Source: Opitutaceae bacterium (GTDB taxonomy: Bacteria > Verrucomicrobiota > Verrucomicrobiia > Opitutales > Opitutaceae). Taken from it: 64,000 nucleotides of DNA. This document shows, piece after piece, positions 43,906 to 53,957 of the stretch (position 1 is the first letter of the stretch; each line of letters begins with the position of its first letter). Below the pieces are notes generated by a model. The model did not search any database, was not told where the DNA came from, and saw only the letters and a program-made list of their open reading frames with translations. The DNA is taken from the NCBI GenBank assembly GCA_028284235.1, contig JANQSC010000049.1, positions 1 through 64,000 of the forward strand. Direction: 5' to 3'. The position numbers were made by a program, and so were the translations under genes.

Positions 43906-46900
43906 TTACCAGCGGAACGTGTTGGTCAGCAAGATTTGGCGTGGCGGCGCGAAGCGAGCGCGAGCCGGGCGGCCGTCGGGCTGGAACCGGGTGATATCCA
44001 CGTCGGTGTTGTCCCAGTTGTGCACGTTGCGCAGGTTGAGCTGCAAGCGCCAGTCGACGTCGCCGATTTTCTTGCGGTAGCCGAAGGTGAGGTCGATGGC
44101 CAAGTCAGTTTCGTCTCTCCAGGGGTTTTCGACGTCCGGCTGGTAGAATCCGAGGGTCTCGTCGAAGAAGACCGGGAATCCTGCCGCGGAGTCGTCTTGC
44201 CAGCGAGCGGCGCCACCGAAGGAGAATCCGTTGAGTTTGCCTTCGCGGAACTGGTAGTTCGTCACGAGGTTGAAGCGCCATTCGCGTTGCTCAGCGGTTG
44301 GGCGGCCTTCGAGGTTTTTGACGTAGTAGTACTCGAGGAGGCGATCGCCGATTTGCTGCGTGAATGTTGCGCCGTCGACTTCCTCTGCGGGGTTGCTCCA
44401 GTCGAGCCATCCGAACTCCTGCGTGTATGGCACGAGGAAGTTGACGAATTCGGTCAAGCGCGGAGCAATATTCGACAGAGTCGTCTCTTGTTGGGCCGCG
44501 TTGAACGCGATCCGCCAGTTCTTGGTTGGATTGAGGATGATTTCCGCTTCCATACCTTTGGAGTTGATGTCCGTGGTATCGGAGATCGCTCCAGCCCACT
44601 GCGAGTTAATGTCTCCGTCCGCGAGGAAACGGAGGTTGAAGGACTCGATAAAGCGTGGATCGAATACGAACTGCTCTAGCGGCTCGCGAGCGGCGGCGGC
44701 CGCGTCGAGGTTTGGCCAAAGGGCGTCTGCTGCTTCCTCGATGGTATCGTATATCTCGTCACCCACTTCGTATTGCCCTTCTGGGTTGACATCGAATTCA
44801 TCCGCGAGGAGATCCGCGTCCCATTCGCCGTCAATTTTGAATTTGTCGGTTTCGACAACGCGGCGATTGAGGCGGCCGTACCACTGCGGGATCCGGATCA
44901 TGTTACGATTGTACACGCTGGATACCGGGGAGGTGGCGTTGATCAAGTTGGCGTCGTACCAGTTGATGCGGGCGACCACCTTGTCGTTGAACAAGTAGGC
45001 GCTGATACCCCAGTCCTTGGTGTCGCCGAATTGCGACGGGATGGGCTGGCGGAATTCGTCGACGCGGTCGAGCGAAGGCACGAAGTTGTCCGAAGTATTG
45101 TAGTGGAAGGTGATGTCGTCCACGAACTCGGGAAGCGGAATGATGTCTTTCGGCCAGTAGAGAACGGCTCCGTAGCCGAAGATGTCTTTCTGAATCTCGG
45201 TGAAGGTGCCGTCGGTCAGCAGCCAGTTTTGCGGGCTGACGTCGCTAATTTCGTCGAGGCCTATGAGAGGCGGCTCGGTGTTGAGCCAGTTTTCAACGGT
45301 GTCTTCGCGGTAGCCGAGGTTGACAACGAGGTTGCCGCCTAACATCCGGGACTGCGTGTTGAACGCGAGCGAGGAGACGGTGGTCTCTTGCAGTCGAACG
45401 TTCTTGGTGGCGGTCTCGATTGGAATCCACTGTTCCCAGGTCCACTGCTCGTTGCCGTTTGAACGGTCGGTGTCAGCAGTCAAGGCTTCTGTCGTCGCGT
45501 CCGGGCCTAGATTCCAGGTTAGCTTATCCCAGACTTTGCCGGTTGTGCTTTGCAGGTTGTAGCGAGCCGGTTCAATGATGAAATCGGTAATGCTGGTGTA
45601 GTCGTCCCAGGCGTTCAGCTGGGGCGGGCCGATGTAAACCATGTTTGGCGTATTGCGAGCATTGTTGGTCGCTTGGCGAGCGTTCGCGGGGCCGATGTGA
45701 AGCGCGGGCTCGAACCCGCCGTCGATCCCGAACGCGGCTTCGCGGAAGTTGATCAAGGTTTCGTGGTGACGCTGCTGGTCGCCCAATACCGTGAACGTGT
45801 GCTCGCCGAGGAAGTTGGCGAGGCGATCGTTGTTCATGCTGTCCTTGAAGTCGTGCTTGACGAAGCCGGTGAACCGTTTGGCGGTGCGCTGATCGTCATT
45901 GGTGCGCCGACCGGACTTGGTCATGATGACGGGGCGGCCGTAGTTGGGGTTAGGCATTGGGTTCAAGTTGCCAGACACCAAGTAGTTCGGATCTTCCGGG
46001 AGCAGGATCGTCTCGTTGACATCGAAAGTGATGACGGAGTTTCCACCGTTCAGAGCGGTGAAGCTATTACGGAATAGGTCTTGGAAGTCGTACTCAATCG
46101 AGAAACCGCCTTTCCCTTCCCAGAAGGTTTGCTCCAGCGCGAAGTTGTAGTTGAAGAAATCACGCGTGTAGAAGTCGTTGTCCCAGCCGAGATTCGCGCG
46201 GCTGAAGTCGAATGTCTCCAGGTCGGTGAATCCTTGGTCAATCCAGCCGACACCCATGATCTCGCCCAGGTTGCCCGGGTAGAGGTTTTGCGGGGCGCCG
46301 CCGTTTCGGGCGGTTCCGCCGGCCCAGTAGTTCTCAAGTTCGTCTCCACGCGCGACACGTTCGAGGGCGAGGCCTGGAATCTGGTCGGAATAAGAGAACG
46401 AAGGGTTTTCGAGACTGCCGTTGCGGCCATCCCAAACATGACCGTACGCGCCACCACCCCAGCGGATGTTTCTGTAGACAAGGTCGGGGAACTGGGCGCC
46501 TTCTGGACCGCCGGAATTGCGAATGATGTAGCCGGCGTCGATGAAGGCCTGCTTTTCTTCGTCGTTATAACGACGGTTGAAGTTGCCTCGGGTGATGCCC
46601 TCGTGGTTGCGACCTCCGGGTACCTCAGACCAGTCTCTGACAAACAGAGACGAGTTCATGACCGCGGGGGTTTCGAGGAAGGTCGAAAAGTTCTCTTGCG
46701 GAAGGAGGACGTCCGGAGCGTTTCCGACGATCTCACCGGTTTCCATGTGGCCGCGAATCACGGTGTTCGTATTGCCGAACGGACGGTAGGAGAATGACGT
46801 GTAAATGCGGTCGTCGTCCTTGTGGGTCGGACGTTGGCGGTACTGCGTACGGTCCATGAGACCGGCGACGTAGACGGCCAGCTTGTCTTCAACCACGACG

Positions 46901-47550
46901 CGATTCAGCTTGAAGCTGCCGCGGTAGGTCGGGCTGCGGCCGCCACTACCGACACGGAAGCTGACTTCGTTGCTGTCGCGGAAGCGAGCCTGGGCCATGC
47001 CGTTGTTGATCAGTCCGGCAGGCGAGCCCAGTCCGAAAAGGAAGGAGTTCGCCCCGCGGTTGATGTCGATACGCTCGGTGTTGTAGGCATCGAAGGGGAT
47101 GTCGGTGATGAAGAAGTTACGCGTCCGGTCCGGCGCGGCCATTCCGCGAATACGCGAGGTGCCGTCTGGGTCGCGGCGGGCTCCGCCGACGTTGGTCTCC
47201 CCGAGGGCGCCTTCACTCGCTCCGGTGAAGTTGCCGAGGATACCGGCGACTTCGGAGCTCGTCGTGTACTGGAGCAGCTCTTCGATACCGGTGGCTCCCA
47301 AGTCTTCCATGAATTCCTTGGTGATGACTTGTACGGCGGCTCCCGTGTCTTTCAGGGATCCGCTTAGTCGGCCGCCGGCCATGGTTTGGGATGCGTAGTA
47401 GCCTTCGTCCGACGCGGCGTCTACGGTAAAGGGCGAGAGTTCGAAGACTTCTTCCTCTTCGTCGTCCTGCGCCCAACCCGTAAAGCAGGCGCATAAAAAG
47501 CTGCATCCGACAAGGGCAGCTTTGTACTGTGTTCGATAGTTGTTTTTCAT
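43906..47550 (-). CDS. TonB-dependent outer-membrane receptor 1
   Basis: This 1214-residue protein has a signal peptide (MKNNYRTQYKAALVGCSFLCACFTGWA). A plug domain follows: VFELSPFTVDAASDEGYYASQTMAGGRLSGSL, with TGAAVQVITKEFMEDLGATGIEELLQYTTSSE and YNTERIDINRGANSFLFGLGSPAGLINN. The rest is a 22-strand-type barrel ending in the outer-membrane signal ILLTNTFRW. It would import a large ligand, such as an oligosaccharide, using TonB energy. No SusD partner is visible, which is usual for these Verrucomicrobiota receptors. It is paralogous to the receptor at 47974. The 5' plug region is almost identical between the two, suggesting recent duplication or gene conversion. Confidence 0.95.
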   Translation of the reverse strand: MKNNYRTQYKAALVGCSFLCACFTGWAQDDEEEEVFELSPFTVDAASDEGYYASQTMAGGRLSGSLKDTGAAVQVITKEFMEDLGATGIEELLQYTTSSEVAGILGNFTGASEGALGETNVGGARRDPDGTSRIRGMAAPDRTRNFFITDIPFDAYNTERIDINRGANSFLFGLGSPAGLINNGMAQARFRDSNEVSFRVGSGGRSPTYRGSFKLNRVVVEDKLAVYVAGLMDRTQYRQRPTHKDDDRIYTSFSYRPFGNTNTVIRGHMETGEIVGNAPDVLLPQENFSTFLETPAVMNSSLFVRDWSEVPGGRNHEGITRGNFNRRYNDEEKQAFIDAGYIIRNSGGPEGAQFPDLVYRNIRWGGGAYGHVWDGRNGSLENPSFSYSDQIPGLALERVARGDELENYWAGGTARNGGAPQNLYPGNLGEIMGVGWIDQGFTDLETFDFSRANLGWDNDFYTRDFFNYNFALEQTFWEGKGGFSIEYDFQDLFRNSFTALNGGNSVITFDVNETILLPEDPNYLVSGNLNPMPNPNYGRPVIMTKSGRRTNDDQRTAKRFTGFVKHDFKDSMNNDRLANFLGEHTFTVLGDQQRHHETLINFREAAFGIDGGFEPALHIGPANARQATNNARNTPNMVYIGPPQLNAWDDYTSITDFIIEPARYNLQSTTGKVWDKLTWNLGPDATTEALTADTDRSNGNEQWTWEQWIPIETATKNVRLQETTVSSLAFNTQSRMLGGNLVVNLGYREDTVENWLNTEPPLIGLDEISDVSPQNWLLTDGTFTEIQKDIFGYGAVLYWPKDIIPLPEFVDDITFHYNTSDNFVPSLDRVDEFRQPIPSQFGDTKDWGISAYLFNDKVVARINWYDANLINATSPVSSVYNRNMIRIPQWYGRLNRRVVETDKFKIDGEWDADLLADEFDVNPEGQYEVGDEIYDTIEEAADALWPNLDAAAAAREPLEQFVFDPRFIESFNLRFLADGDINSQWAGAISDTTDINSKGMEAEIILNPTKNWRIAFNAAQQETTLSNIAPRLTEFVNFLVPYTQEFGWLDWSNPAEEVDGATFTQQIGDRLLEYYYVKNLEGRPTAEQREWRFNLVTNYQFREGKLNGFSFGGAARWQDDSAAGFPVFFDETLGFYQPDVENPWRDETDLAIDLTFGYRKKIGDVDWRLQLNLRNVHNWDNTDVDITRFQPDGRPARARFAPPRQILLTNTFRW

Positions 47551-47921
47551 AGGTGATCAGCCGTTACTAGCTAGGTATGGTAGGTTACCGGCCAATCACG
47601 CGTATACCGGGAATGTCCGCCGCTCGAAAGCGGCGAACGAAATCCCTGGTACGTAGTGGTGATCAGCCAGTAGGGGATAAATTTGTGGAAGGTGTCTGGG
47701 CAGAATTTCTGCGCGTTTTGGCAGAATAAGTCTTTGTAGGTCAGTAGTTAGGCGCTTGGGGAGCGCTCGGGGGTATTTTGATAGGTGTCACGACCCTAGG
47801 TTTGTGTCGATGCCTGTCAACCGAAAGCGTCAGGATTTGTCAGATCAATGGTGGGCTCCCTATCGATCCTAGGGAATGCACTAGGCGGTAGCGCAAGTTT
47901 GCGCCCAGAGGAGGTTGTAAA
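47551..47921. other. Upstream region of TonB receptor 1 (371 bp)
   Basis: No gene is visible. The stretch holds an 11-bp direct repeat GGTGATCAGCC (47552-47562 and 47658-47668), a palindrome GCAGAATTTCTGC (47700-47712) followed by a repeat of GGCAGAAT (47720-47727), and two scattered GTCA-containing motifs at 47816-47848. These are candidate regulatory sites for the receptor gene. Confidence 0.45.
47700..47712. promoter_or_regulatory. Palindrome upstream of TonB receptor 1
   Basis: GCAGAATTTCTGC is a perfect 13-bp palindrome with a central T; GGCAGAAT recurs 8 bp later. It shares CAGAATTT with the palindrome at 52032-52048 upstream of the sulfatase 3 and receptor 2 genes. A common regulator is possible. 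Confidence 0.4.
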
Positions 47922-47948
47922 AAAGGCCCGGCGGGTCGCCGGGCCTTT
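47918..47948 (-). terminator. Rho-independent terminator of TonB receptor 2
   Basis: AAAGGCCCGGCG pairs perfectly with CGCCGGGCCTTT (12 bp) around GGT. On the minus strand it is followed by six T. It lies 26 bp beyond the stop of the receptor at 47974 and is almost the same hairpin as at 43852. Confidence 0.92.
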
Positions 47949-47973
47949 GTGAAACTCGCTTTCGTTGGTCGAA

Positions 47974-50900
47974 TTACCAGCGGAAGGTATTGGTCAGCAG
48001 AATCTGCCTGGGCGGCGAGAAGCGGGCCCGGGCGGGGCTGCCGTCGGGCTGGAAGCGGGTGATCTCCAGGTCGGAGTTGTCCCAGTTGTCGACGTTGCGG
48101 AGGTTGACCTGCATTCTCCAGTCGACGTTGTTGATCTTCTTGCGATAGCCGAAGCTGAGGTCGATCGCCAGGTCCGACTCGACGAGGAAGGGGTTGTTCA
48201 CGTCGGGGAGGATGAGGACGCTGTCCGGGTCGTCGATCGACGGGTAGCCGCCGGCGTATTCATCTTGCCAGCGCGCGGCGCCGCCGAAGGACCATCCTTT
48301 GAGGGCGCCTTCGCGGAACTGGTAGTTCGTCACGAGGTTGAACCGCCACTCGCGCTGCTCGGAGTTGGGTTTGCCTTCGTTGCCTTTGAGGGCGAAGTAG
48401 TCGAGCAGGAAGTCGTTTCGGTTCTCCAGGGTGGTCACGCCGTTGACCGGCTCGGCGGGGGCGTTCCAGTCGAGGCCGCCGTACTGCTCCAAGTGGGGGA
48501 TCCAAAAATCTTCCAGGATCTTTTCCAGACGCGGCGCGAAGTTGGTGAGGATGGTCTCCTGCCGGGCGGCGTTGAAGGCGATTCTCCAATTCGGGTTCGG
48601 GTTGATGATGAACTCGGCTTCCATGCCTTTGGCCTCGATGTCTTGCGTGTCGGTGATCTGGCCTGCCCACTGGGTGGTGGACGAGCCGTCGGCCCGTTCG
48701 CTGAAGTTGTAGGCGACTTTCAGTTCGTCGGTCAGGAACGGAGCCACGGACGCCCGAGCGTCGTACACCTCGTTCAGGAACGGGTATTCCATGGCGACCA
48801 GATCCGCGTAGGAAATGGCCGGGCTGGTGATGCCGTCGACGGTTTGTTCCGGAACTTCGCCGGTGAAGGGCGTTTCGCCCGGAACGTATTCGAATTGCTC
48901 GGTCAGCCAGGCTTCGTCGATCATGCGGTCGCCGTCGGTATCCAGAGTTTTGATACTGCGGTTAAGCTGTCCCCAGTGGGTGAACATGCCGGAGATGTTC
49001 TGGTTGTAGTTGTTCGAAGTGGGGGCGGTGGCTCCGAGGAGTCCGGCTTCGTACCAGTTGATGCGGGCGACGAACTTGTTGTCCCACATGTAGAAGCTGA
49101 TGCCCCAGTCCTTGCTTTCCCCTTTCGGCGACGCGACGGGCCTTCTGAGCTCGTCGACGCGGTCGGTAGCGGGGATGAAGTTGTCGCTCGTGTTGTAGTG
49201 GAACGTGATGTCGTCGAACATCTCGGGCAGTTGGACCATGTCTTTTGGCCAGTAGAGGACACCGCCGTAGCCGAAAGTCGTTTCCTTGTTCTTAATGAAG
49301 TTGCCGTCGGTCAGGAGCCAGTTTTGCGGGCTCACGTCGGAAACTTCGTCGATCCCGACGAGCTGGGGCTCGGAGTTGAGCCAGTTCTCGATGGTGTCTT
49401 CGCGGTAGCCCATGTTCACGACGAGGTGGTTGTCGAAGAACTTGGAGGCGGTGTTGGCCGCGAGCGAAGAGACCGTGGTTTGCTGGAGACGCACGTTTTT
49501 CGAAGGAACGCGGGTGGGCGTGTAGGTATGCGTCAGCCATTGCTCGTCGCCGTTGGAAACGTCCTGTCCGAGGATGAGCGCCTCGTTGGTGGCGTCCGGA
49601 CCTCGGTTCCAGCTCAGTTTCTGGTAGGTGTTTCCGAGCGTGCTTCGCAGATCGTAGTACGCGGGCGTGAGCTCGAAGTCGCTCAGCTGGAAGCCGGGTT
49701 CGTAAGCGTCGAGCTGCACGGGCCCAATGTAGACGAGGTTCGGGATGTTGCGGACGTTGTTGGCCGAGAAGCGACCGTTGGGGACTCCGATATGGAGGGC
49801 GGGGTCCGGGTCGCCGTAGGAGTCTTGGGTCCAGTTGATGCGACGCTCGTCGTAGATGTTCTCGTCGCCGAGAACGGTCAGCGTGTGGTTGCCCAGGAGT
49901 CTGGCGAGGTTGTCGCTGTTGAGCGAGTCGGCGAAGTCGTATTTGACGAAGCCGGTGAAGCGGAACGACTCGCGTTGCTCGTCGATCGTAGTTTGGCCGG
50001 ACTTGGTCATGATGACTGGGCGGCCGAAGTTCGGGTTGGGCATGGGGTCGAAGTTGCCGGTTTCGACGTAGTTGGGATCCAGCGGCAGGAGCAGCGTTTC
50101 GTTCACATCGAACGTAACCACGGAGTTGGCCGCGTTGAACGCGGTGTAGTTGTCGCGGTAGAGATCCTGGTAGTCGTAGGCGAGTTCAAACCCGCCTTTT
50201 CCTTCCCAGAAAGTCTGGGTGAGGGCGAGGTTGTAGTTGAAAAAGTCGCGCGTGTAGTAGTCGTTGTCCCAACCGAGGTTGTTGCGGCTGAAGTCGAAGG
50301 TTTCGAGGTCGAGGAAGCCTTGGTCGAGCCAGCCGGTTCCGTTGATTTCGCCAAGATTTCCTGGATACAAGCCTTGCGGGGCGCCGCCGTTGTTGCCGCC
50401 GGTGCCGCCGCGAATGTTGCCGGTGGTCGGGCCGCCTGACCAGTAGTTGGGGACGGCGTCGCCGTTGGGGTTGCGCTCGATGTCGACGCCGCGGTATTGG
50501 TCGGTGTAGCCGAAGGCGGGCTGGTCGAAGCCGTTGCTTCCGTCCCAGACGAAACCGTAGGCGCCGGCGCCCCAGCGGATGTTGCGGTAGACGAGCGGGC
50601 CGCCTTCGTCGCGAAGAATGTAACCAGCATCCAAATACGCTTGCTTTTCATCCTCGGGCCACCAGGCGGCATTGTTCCACTGATTGGCGTTGGGGCCCTC
50701 GTGGTGGCGGGTGCCGAAGGGGTTGCGGGGATCGCGCACGCGTTGCGACGCGTTTTGCCGCGCGGGAAGATCGAGAAAGGTGGTCAAGTTGTTCTGCGGC
50801 AGCAAAACGTCGGGCGCGTTGCCGATAATCTCGCCGCGTTCCATGTATCCACTAACTACTGTATTCTCATTGCCGAATGGGCGGTAGGTGAACGCGGTGT

Positions 50901-51648
50901 AGATGCGGTCGTCGTTTTTGTAGGTGGGACGTTGCCGGTACTGGGTGCGGTCGTAGAGTCCGTTAACCCGGATAGCGAGCTTGTCCTCCATGATGACTCG
51001 ATTGATTCCGAAGGACGCCCGGTAGGACGGGTCTTTTCCGCCGGAGCCGATACGCGTGCTGATTTCATTGGAGTCGCGGAACTGGGCCTTGGCCATACCG
51101 TTGTTGATCAGGCCCGCGGGGGAGCCCAGTCCGAAAAGGAAGGAGTTCGCGCCGCGGTTGATGTCGATTCGCTCGGTGTTGTAGGAGTCGAACGGAATAT
51201 CCGTTACGAAGAAGTTTCGCGTACGGTCGGGGGCGGCGAGACCTCTGATGCGGGAAGTGCCGTCGGGTTCGCGTCGAGCTCCTCCCGTGCTGGTTTCCCC
51301 TTCGCCGCCTTCGTTGGCTCCGGTGAAGTTGCCGAGAATCCCGGCGACTTCGGAACTGGTTGTGTACTGGAGGAGTTCTTCAACGCCGGTGGCTCCGATG
51401 TCGTCCATGAACTCTTTGGTGACGACCTGAATAGCGGCTCCGGTGTCTTTGAGCGAGCCGCTCAGTCGTCCGCCCGCCATGGTCTGCGAAGCGTAGTAGC
51501 CTTCGTCTTGAGAGGCGTCGATAGTGAACGGGGAGAGTTCGAAAACCTCCTCCTCGTCGTTCTGCGCCCAACCGGTGAGGGAAGCGCAGAGCAAACTGCC
51601 CGCAAAGAGGGCCGCTTGGGTCGTTTTTCGGTAGTTTTGATCAATCAT
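47974..51648 (-). CDS. TonB-dependent outer-membrane receptor 2
   Basis: This 1224-residue protein has a signal peptide (MIDQNYRKTTQAALFAGSLLCASLTGWA). The plug starts VFELSPFTIDASQDEGYYASQTMAGGRLSGSL and has the same ELLQYTTSSEVAGILGNFTGAN block as receptor 1. The barrel ends in ARFSPPRQILLTNTFRW. It is a close paralogue of receptor 1 but diverges in the loops, which should set ligand specificity. It is divergent from sulfatase 3 across a 568-bp gap. The 3' terminator hairpin of the two genes is nearly the same, so the duplicated block probably included the terminator. Confidence 0.95.
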   Translation of the reverse strand: MIDQNYRKTTQAALFAGSLLCASLTGWAQNDEEEVFELSPFTIDASQDEGYYASQTMAGGRLSGSLKDTGAAIQVVTKEFMDDIGATGVEELLQYTTSSEVAGILGNFTGANEGGEGETSTGGARREPDGTSRIRGLAAPDRTRNFFVTDIPFDSYNTERIDINRGANSFLFGLGSPAGLINNGMAKAQFRDSNEISTRIGSGGKDPSYRASFGINRVIMEDKLAIRVNGLYDRTQYRQRPTYKNDDRIYTAFTYRPFGNENTVVSGYMERGEIIGNAPDVLLPQNNLTTFLDLPARQNASQRVRDPRNPFGTRHHEGPNANQWNNAAWWPEDEKQAYLDAGYILRDEGGPLVYRNIRWGAGAYGFVWDGSNGFDQPAFGYTDQYRGVDIERNPNGDAVPNYWSGGPTTGNIRGGTGGNNGGAPQGLYPGNLGEINGTGWLDQGFLDLETFDFSRNNLGWDNDYYTRDFFNYNLALTQTFWEGKGGFELAYDYQDLYRDNYTAFNAANSVVTFDVNETLLLPLDPNYVETGNFDPMPNPNFGRPVIMTKSGQTTIDEQRESFRFTGFVKYDFADSLNSDNLARLLGNHTLTVLGDENIYDERRINWTQDSYGDPDPALHIGVPNGRFSANNVRNIPNLVYIGPVQLDAYEPGFQLSDFELTPAYYDLRSTLGNTYQKLSWNRGPDATNEALILGQDVSNGDEQWLTHTYTPTRVPSKNVRLQQTTVSSLAANTASKFFDNHLVVNMGYREDTIENWLNSEPQLVGIDEVSDVSPQNWLLTDGNFIKNKETTFGYGGVLYWPKDMVQLPEMFDDITFHYNTSDNFIPATDRVDELRRPVASPKGESKDWGISFYMWDNKFVARINWYEAGLLGATAPTSNNYNQNISGMFTHWGQLNRSIKTLDTDGDRMIDEAWLTEQFEYVPGETPFTGEVPEQTVDGITSPAISYADLVAMEYPFLNEVYDARASVAPFLTDELKVAYNFSERADGSSTTQWAGQITDTQDIEAKGMEAEFIINPNPNWRIAFNAARQETILTNFAPRLEKILEDFWIPHLEQYGGLDWNAPAEPVNGVTTLENRNDFLLDYFALKGNEGKPNSEQREWRFNLVTNYQFREGALKGWSFGGAARWQDEYAGGYPSIDDPDSVLILPDVNNPFLVESDLAIDLSFGYRKKINNVDWRMQVNLRNVDNWDNSDLEITRFQPDGSPARARFSPPRQILLTNTFRW

Positions 51649-51982
51649 ATTTAATCAGTCGTTTGTGTTTGTGTAGGTAATGTCCGGAACCGCGCGGCGT
51701 GGAGCCGATGGCGAAACGACAAGAGCCGCTAAACCGACGGGCGAGGACGCGGGGAACCGGGGTCAATGGCCACAGGCCAGTGAGTTGTAGTTTGGGAATA
51801 GGGGTAGGGGGCGCCCTGTCGGATTCGCTCGTTTACACAAACGCTAGCGCGCAGGCGCAGCGGTACGGCGAACGGTGGTTTGGGTTCCGGGCGGGCTGAT
51901 CGTCTGGTATATAAAGTCTGGTAGTTGCAAGCGTACGCAGTTAAACGTTTTATCGATTAACGCGTCGGTTGAGGTAGTGGAC

Positions 51983-52014
51983 GTTTTCGAAGAAGGTTTG
52001 AGGACTTCGAAAAC
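51983..52014. promoter_or_regulatory. Inverted repeat GTTTTCGAAG / CTTCGAAAAC
   Basis: Perfect 10-bp arms, GTTTTCGAAG and CTTCGAAAAC, are separated by 12 nt. It is in the divergent region, 335 bp from receptor 2 and about 200 bp from sulfatase 3. It could be an operator or an mRNA hairpin; no T-tract follows. Confidence 0.45.
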
Positions 52015-52031
52015 CCGATGACTTTGATCAG

Positions 52032-52048
52032 CTGTCAGAATTTGACAG
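52032..52048. promoter_or_regulatory. Inverted repeat CTGTCA / TGACAG
   Basis: CTGTCA-GAATT-TGACAG is a 17-bp inverted repeat with 6-bp arms, about 169 bp before the sulfatase 3 start. It contains the CAGAATTT also seen in the palindrome upstream of receptor 1. Probably a regulatory site. Confidence 0.45.
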
Positions 52049-52216
52049 TAAGAAGAGGGGGATCGTCAACGCTTTTCTGACTCTGGGACAGTGAGGCTTC
52101 GGTTTTCGTTATTTTGACGCGGCGCGTCTAAAGTTCGAGTCGACGCGGGAATATGGAGAACTCTGGGCGGGATTCCCGTTTACATCGCTTGCCCAGCTTT
52201 AAATAGTCACTGTCTT

Positions 52217-53815
52217 ATGATGTTATCTCGAATTCAATTCTCGTCCCGCCGCGCGGGTCGAACCCTCGTTGCAGGAATTATACTTGGGGCGGCTCTGTTT
52301 GCCGCCTCTCTTAATACGGTCGGAGCCGACCGACCGAACATCGTGTTCATTTTCACGGACGACCACTGCCAGCAAGCGTTGAGCGCATACGATCCGAGTC
52401 GCACGTCGACTCCGAACATGGATCGCTTGGCGAAAGAAGGTCTTATGTTCAATCGCTGTTACGTGACCAATGCTATATGCGGGCCGGCACGGGCGGTGAT
52501 CCAGACGGGCAAGCACAGCCATCTCAATGGCTTCGCGGTGAACGGCATCGTTTTCGACGGGAGCCAGCAGACATTCCCGAAGCTGCTGCAAAAGGCGGGC
52601 TACCAAACCGCGGTGGTGGGCAAGTGGCACTTGTCGTCGACTCCGCAGGGCTACGACTACTTTGATGTATTGATCGGGCAAGGACCGTACTACAACCCGC
52701 CCATGCGCACGACGGACGACAATGGCGAAGTAGTTGTTCGTCAGCACACGGGCTACACGACTGAGATTATTACCGAAAAGGCGTTGGACTGGCTGAAAAA
52801 CGACCGTGTTGAAGGCGAGCCGTTCATGCTCATGTACCAGCACAAGGCCCCGCACCGAAACTGGCAACCGGCGCCGAAGTATTTAAACTGGCTGGACGAC
52901 ATCACCATCCCCGAGCCGGATACGCTTTACGACGACTACGAGACGCGGGCGTCGCCCGCCTACAATCAGGCGATGGAGATCAAGGCTCACTTGAATCAGC
53001 GGGATTTGAAGCTGACGCCTCCGCCGAACCTGACTCCGGAGCAGAAGGCCCTTTGGGACGCGGCTTACGATCCGAAGAACGAGGCTTATTTGAAAGCGGT
53101 CGACGGGATGACCGACAAGGAAGTGATCCAGTGGAAGTACCAGCGGTACGTGAAGGACTATCTGCGTTGCGTTAAATCCGTCGACGACGGGATCGGCGAG
53201 GTGCTCGACTATTTGGACGAGTCCGGCTTGGCGGAGAACACGATCGTTATCTACTCGTCCGACCAGGGCTGGTATCTTGGCGAGCACGGCTGGTTCGACA
53301 AGCGCTGGATGTACGAGGAGTCGCTGAAGACTCCGCTGCTTGTGCGCTGGCCGGGAGTGACGGAGGCGGGATCGGTCAATAACGACATTGTATCCAATCT
53401 CGACTTCGCCCAGACGTTCCTCGATTTGGCGGGAGCGCCCATTCCCGGCGATATGCAAGGGGCGAGCCTCGTTCCAATCTTCAAAGGAAACACGCCGAGA
53501 AACTGGCGCAACACCTTCTACTATCACTACTACGAGTTTCCGGGCGGCCATAGCGTGGCCCGGCATTACGGGGTGACCAATGGGAAGCATAAGCTTATTC
53601 ACTACTACCAGCTCGGCGAGTGGGAGCTTTTCGATATAGAGAAGGACCCGAACGAGCTGAGCAACGAGTATTCGAATCCTGAATATGCGAGTATCGTGAA
53701 GTCGCTGGAGAAAGAACTGAATCGCTTGCGCGAGCACTATAAAGTTCCCGACGAGGATCCAGATTTCGTGGAAATGAAACGCTTGGCCCGCGAGCGCCGG
53801 CAAAGAAACGGCTAG
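52217..53815 (+). CDS. Sulfatase 3 (family S1), CGPAR signature
   Basis: This 532-residue protein has an extended signal region ([37 protein letters not shown]). Metal residues are in [13 protein letters not shown]. The formylglycine cysteine is C88 in [16 protein letters not shown], a C-G-P-A-R version of C-x-P-x-R, which lacks the usual serine or threonine before Arg. VVGKWHLSS and [38 protein letters not shown] segments are typical of the choline-sulfatase/heparan-sulfatase-like S1 subgroups. The C-terminus shows the DUF4976-type tail. It is the first gene of the plus-strand sulfatase operon, 142 bp before the MFS gene. Confidence 0.92.
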   Translation: MMLSRIQFSSRRAGRTLVAGIILGAALFAASLNTVGADRPNIVFIFTDDHCQQALSAYDPSRTSTPNMDRLAKEGLMFNRCYVTNAICGPARAVIQTGKHSHLNGFAVNGIVFDGSQQTFPKLLQKAGYQTAVVGKWHLSSTPQGYDYFDVLIGQGPYYNPPMRTTDDNGEVVVRQHTGYTTEIITEKALDWLKNDRVEGEPFMLMYQHKAPHRNWQPAPKYLNWLDDITIPEPDTLYDDYETRASPAYNQAMEIKAHLNQRDLKLTPPPNLTPEQKALWDAAYDPKNEAYLKAVDGMTDKEVIQWKYQRYVKDYLRCVKSVDDGIGEVLDYLDESGLAENTIVIYSSDQGWYLGEHGWFDKRWMYEESLKTPLLVRWPGVTEAGSVNNDIVSNLDFAQTFLDLAGAPIPGDMQGASLVPIFKGNTPRNWRNTFYYHYYEFPGGHSVARHYGVTNGKHKLIHYYQLGEWELFDIEKDPNELSNEYSNPEYASIVKSLEKELNRLREHYKVPDEDPDFVEMKRLARERRQRNG

Positions 53816-53957
53816 TCTTCGGGGTTCGCCGTCCGCGTTTTGCGGGCGGGCGGACGTCCCTCTGCGCTGTGGAACCGAGTTTCCCCTTGTCTAGAGCGGT
53901 TGTTCGCGGAGAATGACGGTTTTCTTCTCCTCACCTTACGCAATCCCCCATACCCCC

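Larger units (their letters stand above)
51649..52216. other. Divergent region between TonB receptor 2 and sulfatase 3 (568 bp)
   Basis: The 66-codon track ORF (51699-51899) has no recognisable homology and poor coding character, so I leave it out. The stretch contains two inverted repeats (51983-52014 and 52032-52048) near the middle and an AT-poorer left part. Both promoters should lie here. Confidence 0.5.

Noticed and set aside
47965-50439. 824-codon plus-strand ORF antisense to TonB receptor 2
   Set aside because: Valine/glycine-rich translation typical of antisense frames; the receptor on the other strand has a full domain layout.
51699-51899. 66-codon ORF between receptor 2 and sulfatase 3
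   Set aside because: No homology I recognise, odd composition, and it overlaps the likely promoter zone.
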